NCBI RefSeq assembly: GCF_026241105.1
Contig: NZ_JAPFFT010000001.1
Location: 248,001 to 312,000, forward strand
Length of the DNA stretch: 64,000 nucleotides
Reading direction: 5' to 3'
Origin: Arthrobacter rhizophilus
GTDB taxonomy: Bacteria; Actinomycetota; Actinomycetes; Actinomycetales; Micrococcaceae
Shown piece by piece: positions 1 to 8,490 of the stretch; within the stretch, counting starts at the first letter, position 1, and each line of letters opens with the position of its first letter. The position numbers were made by a program, and so were the translations under genes. Under the pieces are notes generated by a model. The model saw only the letters and a list, made by a program, of their open reading frames with translations, did not search any database and was not told the DNA's origin.

Positions 1-412
1 GACGTTCCGTGTCTGTGTTGAAGCCCCTCATGGCGTCGAAATCCGTGTCGGTGCCGCCGCCAACGCGGCCGAAGGACAGGCGGGTGGCATCAGCGTCGCC
101 ACTGTCGATGAGCAAACCGCCGGTGGTATCTCCGGGGATGGGCGTGTAGGAGGAGTAGCGCCGGCGGGCGAGCTCGATATCCAGCCCCAGATCGTCGATG
201 ATCTGTTTCGGGAGCAGGCTCACGAGATACGAATACCGCGACAGTCGGGCGTCGACTCCTTCAAAGGCCGCGGCAGATACTGCCGCGCCCCCTAGGTGGT
301 CTTCACGCTCGAGCAGAAAGACACTTTTGCCTGCACGCGCCAGATAGGCCGCTGCAGTGAGACCGTTGTGGCCTCCGCCAACAATTACCACGTCGTAAGG
401 AGTCTTGATCAT
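1..412 (-). CDS. NAD(P)/FAD-dependent oxidoreductase, phytoene-dehydrogenase-like (partial, C-terminus cut off)
   Basis: The N-terminal 137 residues are visible; the gene runs off the left edge of the window without a stop. Residues 7-16 carry a Rossmann-type dinucleotide-binding fingerprint ([10 protein letters not shown]), followed about 20 residues later by an acidic end of the second strand (LLERED) and the GGAA motif. This arrangement is typical of the COG1233 family (phytoene desaturase-like and related FAD amine or carotenoid oxidoreductases). The ATG was chosen because the FAD motif begins directly behind it. The substrate cannot be told from the fragment. The family is fairly sure, the function is not. 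Confidence 0.8.
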   Translation of the reverse strand, partial: MIKTPYDVVIVGGGHNGLTAAAYLARAGKSVFLLEREDHLGGAAVSAAAFEGVDARLSRYSYLVSLLPKQIIDDLGLDIELARRRYSSYTPIPGDTTGGLLIDSGDADATRLSFGRVGGGTDTDFDAMRGFNTDTER

Positions 413-575
413 GGCCAAACGGTAGGCAGACAGCTCGATTTTCTAGTACATAAGGTGGCGACTCGTAAGAGATTTGTGTCCTTAGGCCTTGAAAATATGT
501 GACTAGCATCACCATAGACCGAATATCCCCGTTTTGTTACTTTCGCTCGGTTCAGGGACAGCCCGGCCCGGAAAG

Positions 576-878
576 TCAGAGCCGCAGGGCTGCCGTCAGC
601 TGCGCGGTGTCGTGCCGGAACCGATGGCGGCCCAGCAAGAACGCGACAGCTGCGGCCGCCGCAGTGCCCAGAATGATGGGCAAGACCCACGGGATCCAGG
701 TCACACCGGGCTGGTAGCCAAAGCCGAGCTGGATGAAGACCATCCAACTCAGCATGGCGGCAGCTACCGAAACACAGGCGGGGACGGCGATTCCGTACGT
801 GCCACGATGTTTGTCATTTCCCCAAACAATGAAGCCTGAACCGAGAGTGGCTAGCGCCACGATGACAAGTGAGAGCAT
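576..878 (-). CDS. small integral membrane protein, function unknown
   Basis: A 100-residue protein with three to four hydrophobic stretches (about residues 1-18, 28-50 and 60-82) and a short basic C-terminal tail rich in Arg and His (LLGRHRFRH). I do not recognise a named family. It lies downstream of the DUF3107 gene on the same strand with a 36-base gap, so it may be read together with it. The basic tail after the last helix suggests the C-terminus is cytoplasmic. Coding is supported by regular GC-rich third positions and by a fit between neighbours without overlap. Confidence 0.65.
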   Translation of the reverse strand: MLSLVIVALATLGSGFIVWGNDKHRGTYGIAVPACVSVAAAMLSWMVFIQLGFGYQPGVTWIPWVLPIILGTAAAAAVAFLLGRHRFRHDTAQLTAALRL

Positions 879-914
879 GCGGACTCCTGGCTCGCTGGTG
901 TTCTGAGATAAAGC

Positions 915-1139
915 TTAGAGGGCGCCGAAACCGACCCTGCGGACTTCCTCAGCCCCGATCTCAACGTAGCCGAGGACGTTGCCGGGCACGATGACCTGGC
1001 GGCCTTTCTCGTCGGTGAGCCGAAGGTCCGTGCCATTGGCAATGGCGTCGCTCACGATCTTGGCAACAGCCTCGGCATCCAGAGCGGATTCAAGCGCGAT
1101 CTCACGGCCAACGTTCTGAATGCCGATCTTTACTTCCAC
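915..1139 (-). CDS. DUF3107 family protein
   Basis: A 74-residue soluble protein that begins MEVKIGIQNVGREI and ends near VRRVGFGAL. Length and sequence fit the actinobacterial DUF3107 family (Rv3208A/TB9.4 in M. tuberculosis, recalled), whose role is unknown. It lies 50 bases downstream of a TetR-type regulator gene on the same strand, the same pairing as in mycobacteria. No catalytic motif is visible. The start is the ATG that gives the full family N-terminus. Confidence 0.88.
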   Translation of the reverse strand: MEVKIGIQNVGREIALESALDAEAVAKIVSDAIANGTDLRLTDEKGRQVIVPGNVLGYVEIGAEEVRRVGFGAL

Positions 1140-1189
1140 AGCAGGGCCTCCCAGCCAATCAAGAAATTACTCAGTCCTCTATTTGTAGC

Positions 1190-1846
1190 CTAGGACTCTT
1201 TGGGGAAGCGACTGATTCCGCGCCAAGCTAAACGGTAGATCAGGTCGCTGGCGACATCGAGGTCCAAATCGCCATCGGTTTCCAGCCAATAGCGGGCGCT
1301 GACCTGCGCCATTCCTGCCAGGCCCCTGCCCAGCAACTGGGCCTCCAGCGGGGGTAGCTTGGTGTCTTCGGCAATCACCTTGGCGACGGCGTCGGCAAAC
1401 GTGCGGTTGAAAGTTTCAAGCCGGGAACTGACGTCGGGGTCATTGATGAGATCGGATTCGAAAACGAGCCGGTGAGCCTGGTCATCTCCCGCGATGAAGC
1501 GGTAGTAGGCACGCATGACGGCCTGGACGCGTTCCTTGTTGTCAGAGGTCGAATTCAGTGCCGTGAGCATCTGGTCCGTGAGCATGGCCAGATGGCTGTC
1601 CAGGAGTGCCATGTACAGCTCCCGCTTCGACGGGAAGTGTTGGTACAGCACAGGCTTGCTGACATGGGCAGTCTCGGCGATTTCGTCCATGGCTGCGCCA
1701 TGGAAGCCGTTGGCAACAAACACTTCCAGGGCGGCGTTCAGGAGTTGGGCCCGGCGTTCATCGCGTGGCAGCCTCGCCGAGCGTGGCGAACCGGTCCGGT
1801 CTTGCTTGACCTGTGCCTCCTGTTTGATACGTGCGCTCTCAGCCAC
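1190..1846 (-). CDS. TetR/AcrR family transcriptional regulator
   Basis: A 218-residue regulator. Residues about 28-75 form the TetR DNA-binding domain: RRAQLLNAALEVF, then a helix-turn-helix ending in VSKPVLYQHFPSKRELY, the typical recognition helix and following aromatic motif. The C-terminal two thirds should be the ligand and dimer domain; no ligand can be inferred. The start is a GTG with AAGGCGG a suitable distance upstream. It is divergent from moeZ, with a palindrome (1883-1894) in the 85-base gap that could be its operator. It is the Rv3208-like gene of this conserved neighbourhood (from memory). Confidence 0.9.
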   Translation of the reverse strand: MAESARIKQEAQVKQDRTGSPRSARLPRDERRAQLLNAALEVFVANGFHGAAMDEIAETAHVSKPVLYQHFPSKRELYMALLDSHLAMLTDQMLTALNSTSDNKERVQAVMRAYYRFIAGDDQAHRLVFESDLINDPDVSSRLETFNRTFADAVAKVIAEDTKLPPLEAQLLGRGLAGMAQVSARYWLETDGDLDLDVASDLIYRLAWRGISRFPKES

Positions 1847-1882
1847 TTGTCTGCCGCCTTTCCTTTGCAGTTATGACCACAA

Positions 1883-1931
1883 TACTGCGCAGTAATATGA
1901 CCGGGCGGCACCGGCAGGCATACTTTGGAGT
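1883..1931 (+). promoter_or_regulatory. palindrome and probable leaderless promoter of moeZ
   Basis: TACTGCGCAGTA at 1883-1894 is a perfect 12-base palindrome between the divergent TetR gene and moeZ, a likely TetR operator. ATGACC (1897-1902) and TACTTT (1921-1926) are 18 bases apart, a fair -35/-10 pair. The -10 ends five bases before the moeZ ATG at 1932, so transcription would start at or next to the start codon. The elements are seen; their use is inferred. Confidence 0.45.
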
Positions 1932-3131
1932 ATGGCCACTACTTTTGCTGCCCAAACGTTGCCGTCCTCACTGCCGCCCCTCGTGGAACCGGCCGGAGAG
2001 CTGACCACCGAAGAGGTAGAACGCTACTCGCGCCACCTCATTATTCCCGAAATCGGGGCGGCCGGTCAGCGTCGGCTCAAGAACGCGAAAGTGCTCGTGA
2101 TAGGTGCCGGTGGATTGGGCTCACCCGCCCTGCTTTACCTGGCCGCAGCCGGGGTCGGGACACTTGGCATTGTGGACGACGACGTCGTCGACCTCAGCAA
2201 CTTGCAGCGCCAGGTCATCCACGGGGTGGCCGACGTTGGCCGGCCGAAGATTGAATCGGCGCGGGACGCCATAAAGGAACTCAACCCGCTCGTGAACGTC
2301 CAACTGCACAATGTGCGCTTGGACTCTTCCAACGCTTTGGAGCTCTTCGCCGGCTACGACCTCATCCTGGACGGCGCGGACAACTTTGCCACCCGGTACT
2401 TGGTGAACGACGCTGCCGCCATTCTCGGCAAACCCTATGTGTGGGGATCCATCTTCCGCTTTGACGGCCAGGTCAGCGTGTTCTGGGAGAAGCACGGCCC
2501 CAGCTACCGCGATCTCTATCCGGAGGCCCCTCCGGCTGGATCTGTCCCGTCCTGCGGCGAAGGCGGCGTGTTCGGCATGCTGTGCGCCGCAGTCGGTTCA
2601 CTCATGGTGACGGAGGCAATCAAGCTGATCACCGGCGTCGGGCGCTCCATGCTGGGGCGGGTAGCGCTCTTTGACGCGCTTGGCGGCAGTTGGCGCGAAA
2701 TCAAGGTTTCCAAGGATCCGGAGGCCGCGCCGATCACCGAATTGACCGACTACGAGGCATTCTGCGGGTTTACCCCTGCGCCTCCAAGTGACTCGATTCG
2801 GACGGTCACGGCCGCCGAGCTCTCCGCCATGCTCGCGGCCCGCGCGGCGGGGGAGCGCGACTTCGAACTGGTGGACGTCCGCGAGATTGGTGAACACGAG
2901 ATTGTGAACATCGACGGCTCGGTGCTCATCCCACAGGGACGGATCCTGGCGGGGGAGGCCTGGACGGAGCTTCCGCAGGACAAAGAGATCGTGTTCCATT
3001 GCAAGGGCGGCACCCGTTCGGCCGCGGTGCTCGCGGCAGCGCAGCGTGCCGGTTACACGCGCGTCAGCCATCTCGACGGCGGGATCCTGGCTTGGGTGCG
3101 CGACGTCGAGCCCGGCAAGCCGGTCTACTGA
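1932..3131 (+). CDS. moeZ: MoeZ-type sulfur-carrier adenylyltransferase/sulfurtransferase
   Basis: A 399-residue two-domain protein. The N-terminal ThiF/E1-like domain (about 25-275) has the nucleotide loop GAGGLGSP and adenylates the C-terminus of ubiquitin-like sulfur carriers such as MoaD, ThiS or CysO. The C-terminal rhodanese domain (about 295-399) carries the persulfide-forming loop CKGGTRS. The paired CxxC zinc ligands of E. coli MoeB are absent, as I recall for actinobacterial MoeZ. A likely PSCGEGG cysteine sits near residue 208. GGAG lies only one base from the ATG, which fits a leaderless transcript better than a normal ribosome binding site. Divergent from a TetR gene. Confidence 0.93.
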   Translation: MATTFAAQTLPSSLPPLVEPAGELTTEEVERYSRHLIIPEIGAAGQRRLKNAKVLVIGAGGLGSPALLYLAAAGVGTLGIVDDDVVDLSNLQRQVIHGVADVGRPKIESARDAIKELNPLVNVQLHNVRLDSSNALELFAGYDLILDGADNFATRYLVNDAAAILGKPYVWGSIFRFDGQVSVFWEKHGPSYRDLYPEAPPAGSVPSCGEGGVFGMLCAAVGSLMVTEAIKLITGVGRSMLGRVALFDALGGSWREIKVSKDPEAAPITELTDYEAFCGFTPAPPSDSIRTVTAAELSAMLAARAAGERDFELVDVREIGEHEIVNIDGSVLIPQGRILAGEAWTELPQDKEIVFHCKGGTRSAAVLAAAQRAGYTRVSHLDGGILAWVRDVEPGKPVY

Positions 3132-3164
3132 CCCGACAGCGTACTGAACACGAAAGGCCCTGAC

Positions 3165-4157
3165 ATGAGCGAGGATTCCATGACAACACCGCAGCACCCG
3201 GTCGGATCGGGATTCGGCCACGGTTCCACGGCATCGGACGTGCTCGCCGGGGTGGACCTCCACGGTAAAACGGCCATCGTCACGGGTGGCTACTCCGGGC
3301 TCGGCCTGGAAACGGTACGGGCATTGTCCGCTGCCGGGGCGCGGGTCACGGTTCCAGCCAGACGGCCCGAGCACGCGAAAGAAGTCCTCGCCTCGGCCGG
3401 TCTGGGGCCGGAACAAGTCTCCGTGGAGGCTTTGGATCTGGCCGACCAGGAAGGAGTGAAGGATTTCGCGGCACGCTTCCTGGCATCGAACCCAACACTG
3501 AACATCCTGATCAACAACGCGGCCATCATGGCTAGCCCGGAGCAGCGCGTGGGCCCGGGTTGGGAATCCCAGTTCGCCACCAACCACCTGGGCCATTTCA
3601 CGCTTCTCAACACGTTGTGGCCCGCGCTGGCGGCTGCCGGCTCGGCCCGCGTCGTGGCCTTGTCCTCCACAGGACACAAACTCTCGCCGATCCGCTTCGA
3701 GGACATCAACTTCGAGACTGGCTACGACAAATGGAAGGCCTACGGCCAGGCAAAGACGGCCAATGCGCTGTTCGCCGTGGAGCTGGACCGCCTGGGCCGG
3801 TCTTTCGGCGTGCGGGCCTTTGCGGTCCATCCCGGAGGCATCATGACCGAGCTGCAGCGCCACCTGCCGCGGGAAGAGATGGTTGCTGCCGGGTGGATGG
3901 ACGCCGAAGGCAACGTCAGGGAGGGTTTCAAGACTCCGGAGCAGGGAGCCGCCACGTCCACGTGGGCAGCCACATCACCGGCGCTGGAGGGCATGGGCGG
4001 GGTGTATTGCGAAGACTGCGATATCGCCAACCCCACGGACCCGGCCTCGCCCCTGGCTCGGTACCAGGGCGTCGACGCGCACGCCGTGGATCCGGAATCT
4101 GCACAACGGTTGTGGGCCGTCTCCGCCGAAATGACGGGCGTCAACGCGTTCGCATAG
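3165..4157 (+). CDS. short-chain dehydrogenase/reductase (SDR), retinol-dehydrogenase-like
   Basis: A 330-residue classical SDR. The cofactor motif TGGYSGLG is at about residues 43-50, NNAA at about 116-119, the catalytic Ser in LSSTGH, and the catalytic pair in YGQAK (Tyr-x3-Lys). Arg residues just after the first glycine loop (PARRPEH) favour NADP(H). The long C-terminal part matches the WWOX/retinol-dehydrogenase-like subgroup; the substrate is unknown. ATG 3165 has AAAGG about 8 bases upstream; ATG 3180 is a second possible start. It stands alone, 33 bases after moeZ, and faces hemA convergently. Confidence 0.88.
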   Translation: MSEDSMTTPQHPVGSGFGHGSTASDVLAGVDLHGKTAIVTGGYSGLGLETVRALSAAGARVTVPARRPEHAKEVLASAGLGPEQVSVEALDLADQEGVKDFAARFLASNPTLNILINNAAIMASPEQRVGPGWESQFATNHLGHFTLLNTLWPALAAAGSARVVALSSTGHKLSPIRFEDINFETGYDKWKAYGQAKTANALFAVELDRLGRSFGVRAFAVHPGGIMTELQRHLPREEMVAAGWMDAEGNVREGFKTPEQGAATSTWAATSPALEGMGGVYCEDCDIANPTDPASPLARYQGVDAHAVDPESAQRLWAVSAEMTGVNAFA

Positions 4158-4213
4158 GAACCCGCGGTTCGCGAACCACCACCACGAGGGACATGCTCAT
4201 TCGCGGTTATTGC

Positions 4214-4242
4214 CACTGGACATAACCCTGTTATGTCCAGTG
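4214..4242. terminator. 13-bp inverted repeat between convergent SDR and hemA genes
   Basis: CACTGGACATAAC and its exact reverse complement flank a 3-base loop. It sits in the 151-base gap between the convergent SDR and hemA stops, which suits a shared bidirectional terminator. It has no T-run on either side and a very short loop, so a protein-binding palindrome is the alternative. Confidence 0.5.
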
Positions 4243-4308
4243 CTAGCGATCATGGCAGAGCATGCTCCAAGTGAAGCGAACCGCCGGGGGCGGGCGGCGT
4301 CGCGTGTG

Positions 4309-5637
4309 CTACGCGCTTTCAGCCTGCTGAGGTGCCTGTTGGTGGTCCACAGGGCATTCAGCTGCCGGAGCCGCGGCAACAGGCTGCTCCACCTGGATGC
4401 CGTACAGCGCCTCGAGTGCGGCCACGTACTCGTCCTGCTGGCCGTTGGCAGCAAGTTCCCGAGCGCGGACCGTGGGGATATGCAGCAATTGCTTGACCAT
4501 GCGGCGGAGGGCGAACTCCACTTCTTCGGCCGCAGCGGTGCAGCCATGCCGTGCCCGGACTTTCTCCATTTCGGCGTCGAGGACGCTCATGGTGTGGCGG
4601 CGGAGCGCCACAATGGCCGAGTCAACAGAGCGGGCCTCCCGCTCTTGTTCGAAGGCCGCTGCTGCGCCGGACACGATAGTGCTCGCTTGTGCAAGCGACT
4701 CCGCCTGCTCCTGCGGTGCTGCCAAGCGGACGGATTCGAGCGTCAGGAGCTCGACGCCGTCGAGCTCGCCCACTGCGGGGTCGAAATCGTGGGTGAGCGC
4801 GAGATCGATCGCAATGAGCGTTTGAGGGGACAATGCGCGGACCCGGGCAAGCTCCGCGGCCTCGACGCGCGTGTCCGATCCGCTGCAGCCGATCATGACG
4901 TCCGCAGCGGCGACGGCGGCAGGAAGGGTCTCGGCGTCGAGCGCGGTTCCGCCGCGGGTCGCCACGAAAGCCTCGGCCCGGCCGGAGGACGAATAGACCG
5001 ACACATCGGTGCAGCCCCGCTCGCGAAGAAGTGACATGGTGGCTCCGGCGTAGGCGCCGGTTCCGAAGACTACGACCTTCTTGGTGCTCCAGTCGGCGTT
5101 CTCCGAGAGATCCGTGGCGAGGTCCAGGGCAACGGAAACGATCGACAGGCCACGCGAACCGAGGGCAGTCTGGGCCCCGACGTCCTTGGCGGTCTTGGAA
5201 GCGGCCTGGAACAGCCGGACAAGTCCTGAACTTGCGGTTCCTTCATGCTGGGCAGTGATGAGGGCGCGGCGCACCTGTCCAGCGATTTCGCGTTCGCCCA
5301 CGACGGCGGAGTCCAGTCCGGCGCTCACGGCAAAGAGGTGCCTGCTGACCTCCGGCCCGGTGCGGGTGCTGAAGGCGCGTGAGACGAGTTGCTCGTTGAG
5401 TCCGCTCAAGCCACTGATCTGCGTGACGAGCGCCGAGCGCGCGGCTTCGAGGTTCTCGACATGCGGCGTTTCACCATAGATTTCGTAGCGGTTGCAAGTG
5501 GCCAGGACCACGGCGCCGGAGACAAGTTGGGAGTCGGCCAAAGCGGACGAGGCAACCTCGGATGAACCGTTGCTCAACTGAGCGACGGTTTCAAGGTCGA
5601 TGTCGGCGTGTGTAGCCACCAATGAGAAAAGAACCAC
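4309..5637 (-). CDS. hemA: glutamyl-tRNA reductase
   Basis: First committed enzyme of C5 tetrapyrrole synthesis: NADPH-dependent reduction of glutamyl-tRNA to glutamate-1-semialdehyde. 442 residues. The catalytic Cys lies in [12 protein letters not shown] (about residue 50), the family signature in [12 protein letters not shown], and the NADPH loop in GTGAYAG. The C-terminal dimer helix region ends in a variable Ala/Pro/Glu-rich tail. I chose the GTG at 5637 because the protein then starts [14 protein letters not shown] and because a good promoter (TTGTTC/TATGAT) ends just upstream; the ATG at 5700 would lie above that promoter. Divergent from hemE, so both heme transcripts start from one region. 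Confidence 0.93.
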   Translation of the reverse strand: MVLFSLVATHADIDLETVAQLSNGSSEVASSALADSQLVSGAVVLATCNRYEIYGETPHVENLEAARSALVTQISGLSGLNEQLVSRAFSTRTGPEVSRHLFAVSAGLDSAVVGEREIAGQVRRALITAQHEGTASSGLVRLFQAASKTAKDVGAQTALGSRGLSIVSVALDLATDLSENADWSTKKVVVFGTGAYAGATMSLLRERGCTDVSVYSSSGRAEAFVATRGGTALDAETLPAAVAAADVMIGCSGSDTRVEAAELARVRALSPQTLIAIDLALTHDFDPAVGELDGVELLTLESVRLAAPQEQAESLAQASTIVSGAAAAFEQEREARSVDSAIVALRRHTMSVLDAEMEKVRARHGCTAAAEEVEFALRRMVKQLLHIPTVRARELAANGQQDEYVAALEALYGIQVEQPVAAAPAAECPVDHQQAPQQAESA

Positions 5638-5646
5638 AGCAAAGCA

Positions 5647-5677
5647 ATCATAGCTTTTTCGGCGCCATGTAGAACAA
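5647..5677 (-). promoter_or_regulatory. probable hemA promoter
   Basis: On the minus strand TTGTTC (5677-5672) and TATGAT (5652-5647) are separated by 19 bases. The predicted start of transcription is only about 3 bases before the GTG at 5637, so hemA mRNA would have almost no leader. Confidence 0.4.
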
Positions 5678-5722
5678 CGCACGGCAGTGGTTCTCCGCAC
5701 TGCTTGGAGTGACGCCCGCCAC

Positions 5723-5739
5723 GTCCCATGGTGTGGGAC
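5723..5739. promoter_or_regulatory. 6-5-6 dyad between hemA and hemE
   Basis: GTCCCA and TGGGAC separated by five bases, in the 148-base divergent promoter region of the heme genes. Its position makes it a candidate operator for joint control. No regulator gene sits next to it. Confidence 0.35.
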
Positions 5740-5785
5740 AGGCTGTCGTTATCTTTTGGGCCCGATCTTCGGCACAATCGAAGGC

Positions 5786-6928
5786 ATGACTTCCAGTTCT
5801 GCACTGCCCCACTCCGTGTCGGCCAACTCTGTGTCGGCCGACGGCGCTTCCGGCATCGTCGCCTCAAGCCTTGACGCAAACCACCCGCTCATGGATGGCC
5901 GCACCGCAGACTCGCCCCTCATCCAGGCCTATCGTGGCGGCAAGCCGTCCCGTCGCCCGGTGTGGTTCATGCGCCAGGCCGGCCGATCGTTGCCGGAATA
6001 CCTGAAGGTCCGTGAAGGCGTTGCGATGCTGGACTCGTGCCTGCGTCCCGAGCTCGCCTCGGAGATCACGTTGCAGCCTGTCCGCCGCCACGACGTTGAT
6101 GCAGCGATCTTCTTCTCCGACATTGTCATTCCCCTCAAGCTGGCGGGAGTTGGTGTAGACATCGTGCCCGGCGTCGGGCCCGTCCTGGACAAGCCCGTCC
6201 GCACCGCGGCCGACGTCGCCGCGCTGCCGCAGCTGACGTGGGAAGCCCTTGAACCGATTCGCGAAGCCGTACGCCTCACGGTGGCGGAACTAGGTGCCAC
6301 ACCGCTGATCGGCTTCGCGGGTGCACCGTTCACTCTCGCTGCGTACATGGTGGAAGGCAAGCCGTCCCGGGACCACCTCGGTCCGCGCACCATGATGCAC
6401 GCCGATCCGGAGACCTGGACCGCCCTGGCCAATTGGGCCGCGGATGCTTCCGGAATGTTCCTTCGCGCCCAACTGGAAGCCGGTGCGTCTGCCGGGCAGC
6501 TGTTCGACTCCTGGGCAGGCTCCCTAGGGCTGGCTGACTACACCAAGTACGTTGCTCCTGCCTCGGCCCGTGCCCTTGACCACGTTCGCCACCTCGGCGC
6601 GCCGCTGGTCCACTTCGGCACGGGAACGTCCGAGTTACTTGTCGCCATGCGCGACGTCGGAGTGGACGTTGTGGGCGTGGATTACCGGCTGCCGTTGGAC
6701 GAAGCGAACCGACGCCTGGGCGGCACCGTCCCTCTGCAGGGCAACATCGACCCGGCGCTCCTTTCCGCGCCGTGGGACGTCCTGGAAGCGCACGTCCGTG
6801 AGGTGATCGCCGCCGGCTCCGCGGCCCCGGGCCACGTACTTAACCTTGGCCATGGCGTGCCGCCGGAGACAGACCCCGCAGTCCTGACCCGGGTTGTGGA
6901 ACTCATCCACTCGATCCCGGCACGGTAG
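5786..6928 (+). CDS. hemE: uroporphyrinogen III decarboxylase
   Basis: Decarboxylates the four acetate side chains of uroporphyrinogen III to give coproporphyrinogen III. 380 residues. The N-terminal signature RRPVWFMRQAGRSLPEY and the catalytic Asp in FFSDIVIPLK are both present, as is the conserved C-terminal NLGHGV...TDP block. The start at ATG 5786 (MTSSSALP) is favoured by GAAGG just upstream; an upstream in-frame ATG would add an unlikely 33-residue Cys/Trp-rich piece. The first 40 residues are a low-complexity Ser/Ala extension before the fold begins. First gene of the hemE-hemL operon; hemY follows after 5 bases. Confidence 0.96.
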   Translation: MTSSSALPHSVSANSVSADGASGIVASSLDANHPLMDGRTADSPLIQAYRGGKPSRRPVWFMRQAGRSLPEYLKVREGVAMLDSCLRPELASEITLQPVRRHDVDAAIFFSDIVIPLKLAGVGVDIVPGVGPVLDKPVRTAADVAALPQLTWEALEPIREAVRLTVAELGATPLIGFAGAPFTLAAYMVEGKPSRDHLGPRTMMHADPETWTALANWAADASGMFLRAQLEAGASAGQLFDSWAGSLGLADYTKYVAPASARALDHVRHLGAPLVHFGTGTSELLVAMRDVGVDVVGVDYRLPLDEANRRLGGTVPLQGNIDPALLSAPWDVLEAHVREVIAAGSAAPGHVLNLGHGVPPETDPAVLTRVVELIHSIPAR

Positions 6929-6933
6929 CCGGA

Positions 6934-8418
6934 ATGCGCGGGGCACACCCAAAGCCCGAACACCCCCTTCCCGAGACATCACAAACCGGGCTGACGGCCG
7001 TCGTCGTGGGCGGCGGTATTTCCGGCCTCCTCGCGGCACGCGGATTGGCCAAAGCGGGAATCACTGTCACGGTGCTCGAAGCGAGCGACGCGTGGGGCGG
7101 TTGCGTGGGAAGCCATACCGTGGCCGGCCTTGAGCTGGACAGCGGCGCCGAGTCCTTCGCCACCCGGTCCACCGCAGTGGCCGATCTCGCCCGCGAACTC
7201 GGGCTCGGTGACAACATCGTCGCTCCACATCCGGGGGGCGCCTGGGTGCAGTTGCCTGACGGCCCGCAGGAGCTCCCCAAGACCGGGGTGCTCGGAATTC
7301 CCGCGAATCCCTGGGACCCGGAAGTCCGCCGCTCCTTGGGTCTCGCCGGTTCCTTGAGGGCCTCTCTTGACCGCTATTTGCCCGCATCAGTGGGTACCTC
7401 GGCCGCGGTCACGAGCGTCTCTGCGTTGGTCCGCGCACGGATGGGCAAGCGGGTGCTCGAACGGCTTGTGGCACCTGTGGTGGGCGGAGTGCACTCTGCC
7501 GATCCCGGACTGCTCGACGTCGACATGGTGGCCCCCGGCCTCCGTGCAGCGTTGCGTGAGCACGGTTCGCTTGCTGCTGCGGTGGCCAGTCAGCGCAAGG
7601 CTGCTTCGGGACAGGCTGCTTCAAAGCAAAACGGAACGGGCGAGGCGAAGGCCGGATCCGCCGTCGGCGGCTTGAAAGGCGGGATGAACACCCTGATCGC
7701 CGCCCTCGTCGCGGAGCTTCGCTCTCAAAGTGTCACCCTGATTTCCGGTGCCCGGGTGGATTCCATCGCCCGCACCGAAAGCGGCTGGCAGGTTTCCACC
7801 GCACACAAAACGTACGACGCCGGGCGGCTGGTGGTGGCGCTGGACGGTCCGGCCGCCGTCGGGCTCCTGGAGAAGGCACTTCCGGAGCTGTCCGGGTTGC
7901 GTCCCGCGGCGGGCCCGCTGGTGAGCTTGGTGACCTTGGTGGTTGACGTGCCCGAACTGGACCGCCGCCCCCGCGGTACCGGGATCCTGGTGGCACCGCA
8001 AACCGCCGGAATCGAGGCAAAGGCCCTGACACATGCCACGGCCAAATGGGACTGGCTGGCCGAAGAAGCGGGCCCGGGCACGCACGTGCTGCGCCTGTCC
8101 TATGGGCGGGGCGAAGGGGCGGACGCCCCTGAATCGGCGGCCGCGCTGGATGACGATGCTCTGTTTGAGGCTGCGCTCCGCGATGCCTCGACGTTGCTGA
8201 CCGTGCCGATTGTCCGCGAAGACGTGCTCGATTGGGACGTGGTCCGCTGGGCGGGTGCCTTGCCGTTCGCCGCGGTCGGTCACAAACAGCGGGTTGCCGA
8301 GGTGCGCCGCGTCTGCTCCGAAGCCGAGGGGCTGGCGATTGTGGGCGGCTGGCTCGCCGGAAACGGCCTGGCTGCGGTAGTTGCCGATACTTCTGCGCAA
8401 ATCGACGCAATATTGTGA
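6934..8418 (+). CDS. hemY: coproporphyrinogen III oxidase (HemY/CgoX type)
   Basis: FAD- and oxygen-dependent oxidation of coproporphyrinogen III to coproporphyrin III, the step used in the coproporphyrin branch found in Actinobacteria and Firmicutes. 494 residues. The FAD fingerprint VVVGGGISGLLAARGLAKAG is at about 22-41, the acidic strand end in VLEASD, and the C-terminal FAD motif in GLAIVGGWLAGNGLAAVV. About 25 residues near position 228 are Ala/Ser/Lys-rich and look like a loop insertion. The assignment as CgoX rather than protoporphyrinogen oxidase rests on the neighbouring hemQ and hemH, and is inference from context. Confidence 0.93.
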   Translation: MRGAHPKPEHPLPETSQTGLTAVVVGGGISGLLAARGLAKAGITVTVLEASDAWGGCVGSHTVAGLELDSGAESFATRSTAVADLARELGLGDNIVAPHPGGAWVQLPDGPQELPKTGVLGIPANPWDPEVRRSLGLAGSLRASLDRYLPASVGTSAAVTSVSALVRARMGKRVLERLVAPVVGGVHSADPGLLDVDMVAPGLRAALREHGSLAAAVASQRKAASGQAASKQNGTGEAKAGSAVGGLKGGMNTLIAALVAELRSQSVTLISGARVDSIARTESGWQVSTAHKTYDAGRLVVALDGPAAVGLLEKALPELSGLRPAAGPLVSLVTLVVDVPELDRRPRGTGILVAPQTAGIEAKALTHATAKWDWLAEEAGPGTHVLRLSYGRGEGADAPESAAALDDDALFEAALRDASTLLTVPIVREDVLDWDVVRWAGALPFAAVGHKQRVAEVRRVCSEAEGLAIVGGWLAGNGLAAVVADTSAQIDAIL

Positions 8419-8457
8419 AATGCACCACTTCTACGTCTTGTAGAAGTGGTGCATTTC
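8417..8457 (+). terminator. perfect 18-bp hairpin between hemY and hemQ
   Basis: Left arm 8417-8434 and right arm 8440-8457 are exact reverse complements with the 5-base loop GTCTT. The left arm starts inside the hemY stop codon and the right arm ends 33 bases before the hemQ ATG. No T-run follows. It could be a partial terminator, an RNase processing or stability element setting hemY:hemQ ratios, or a palindrome for a regulator. Confidence 0.6.
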
Positions 8458-8490
8458 GACTTAGTGGCATCCACGGGGCAGACTTGTACC

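Noticed and set aside
2598-3863. Open frame (421 codons) opposite moeZ and the SDR gene
   Set aside because: Crosses two well supported genes and has no family features.
4214-4242. Attachment site or end of a mobile element
   Set aside because: There is no integrase or transposase anywhere in the window and no target duplication near the palindrome.
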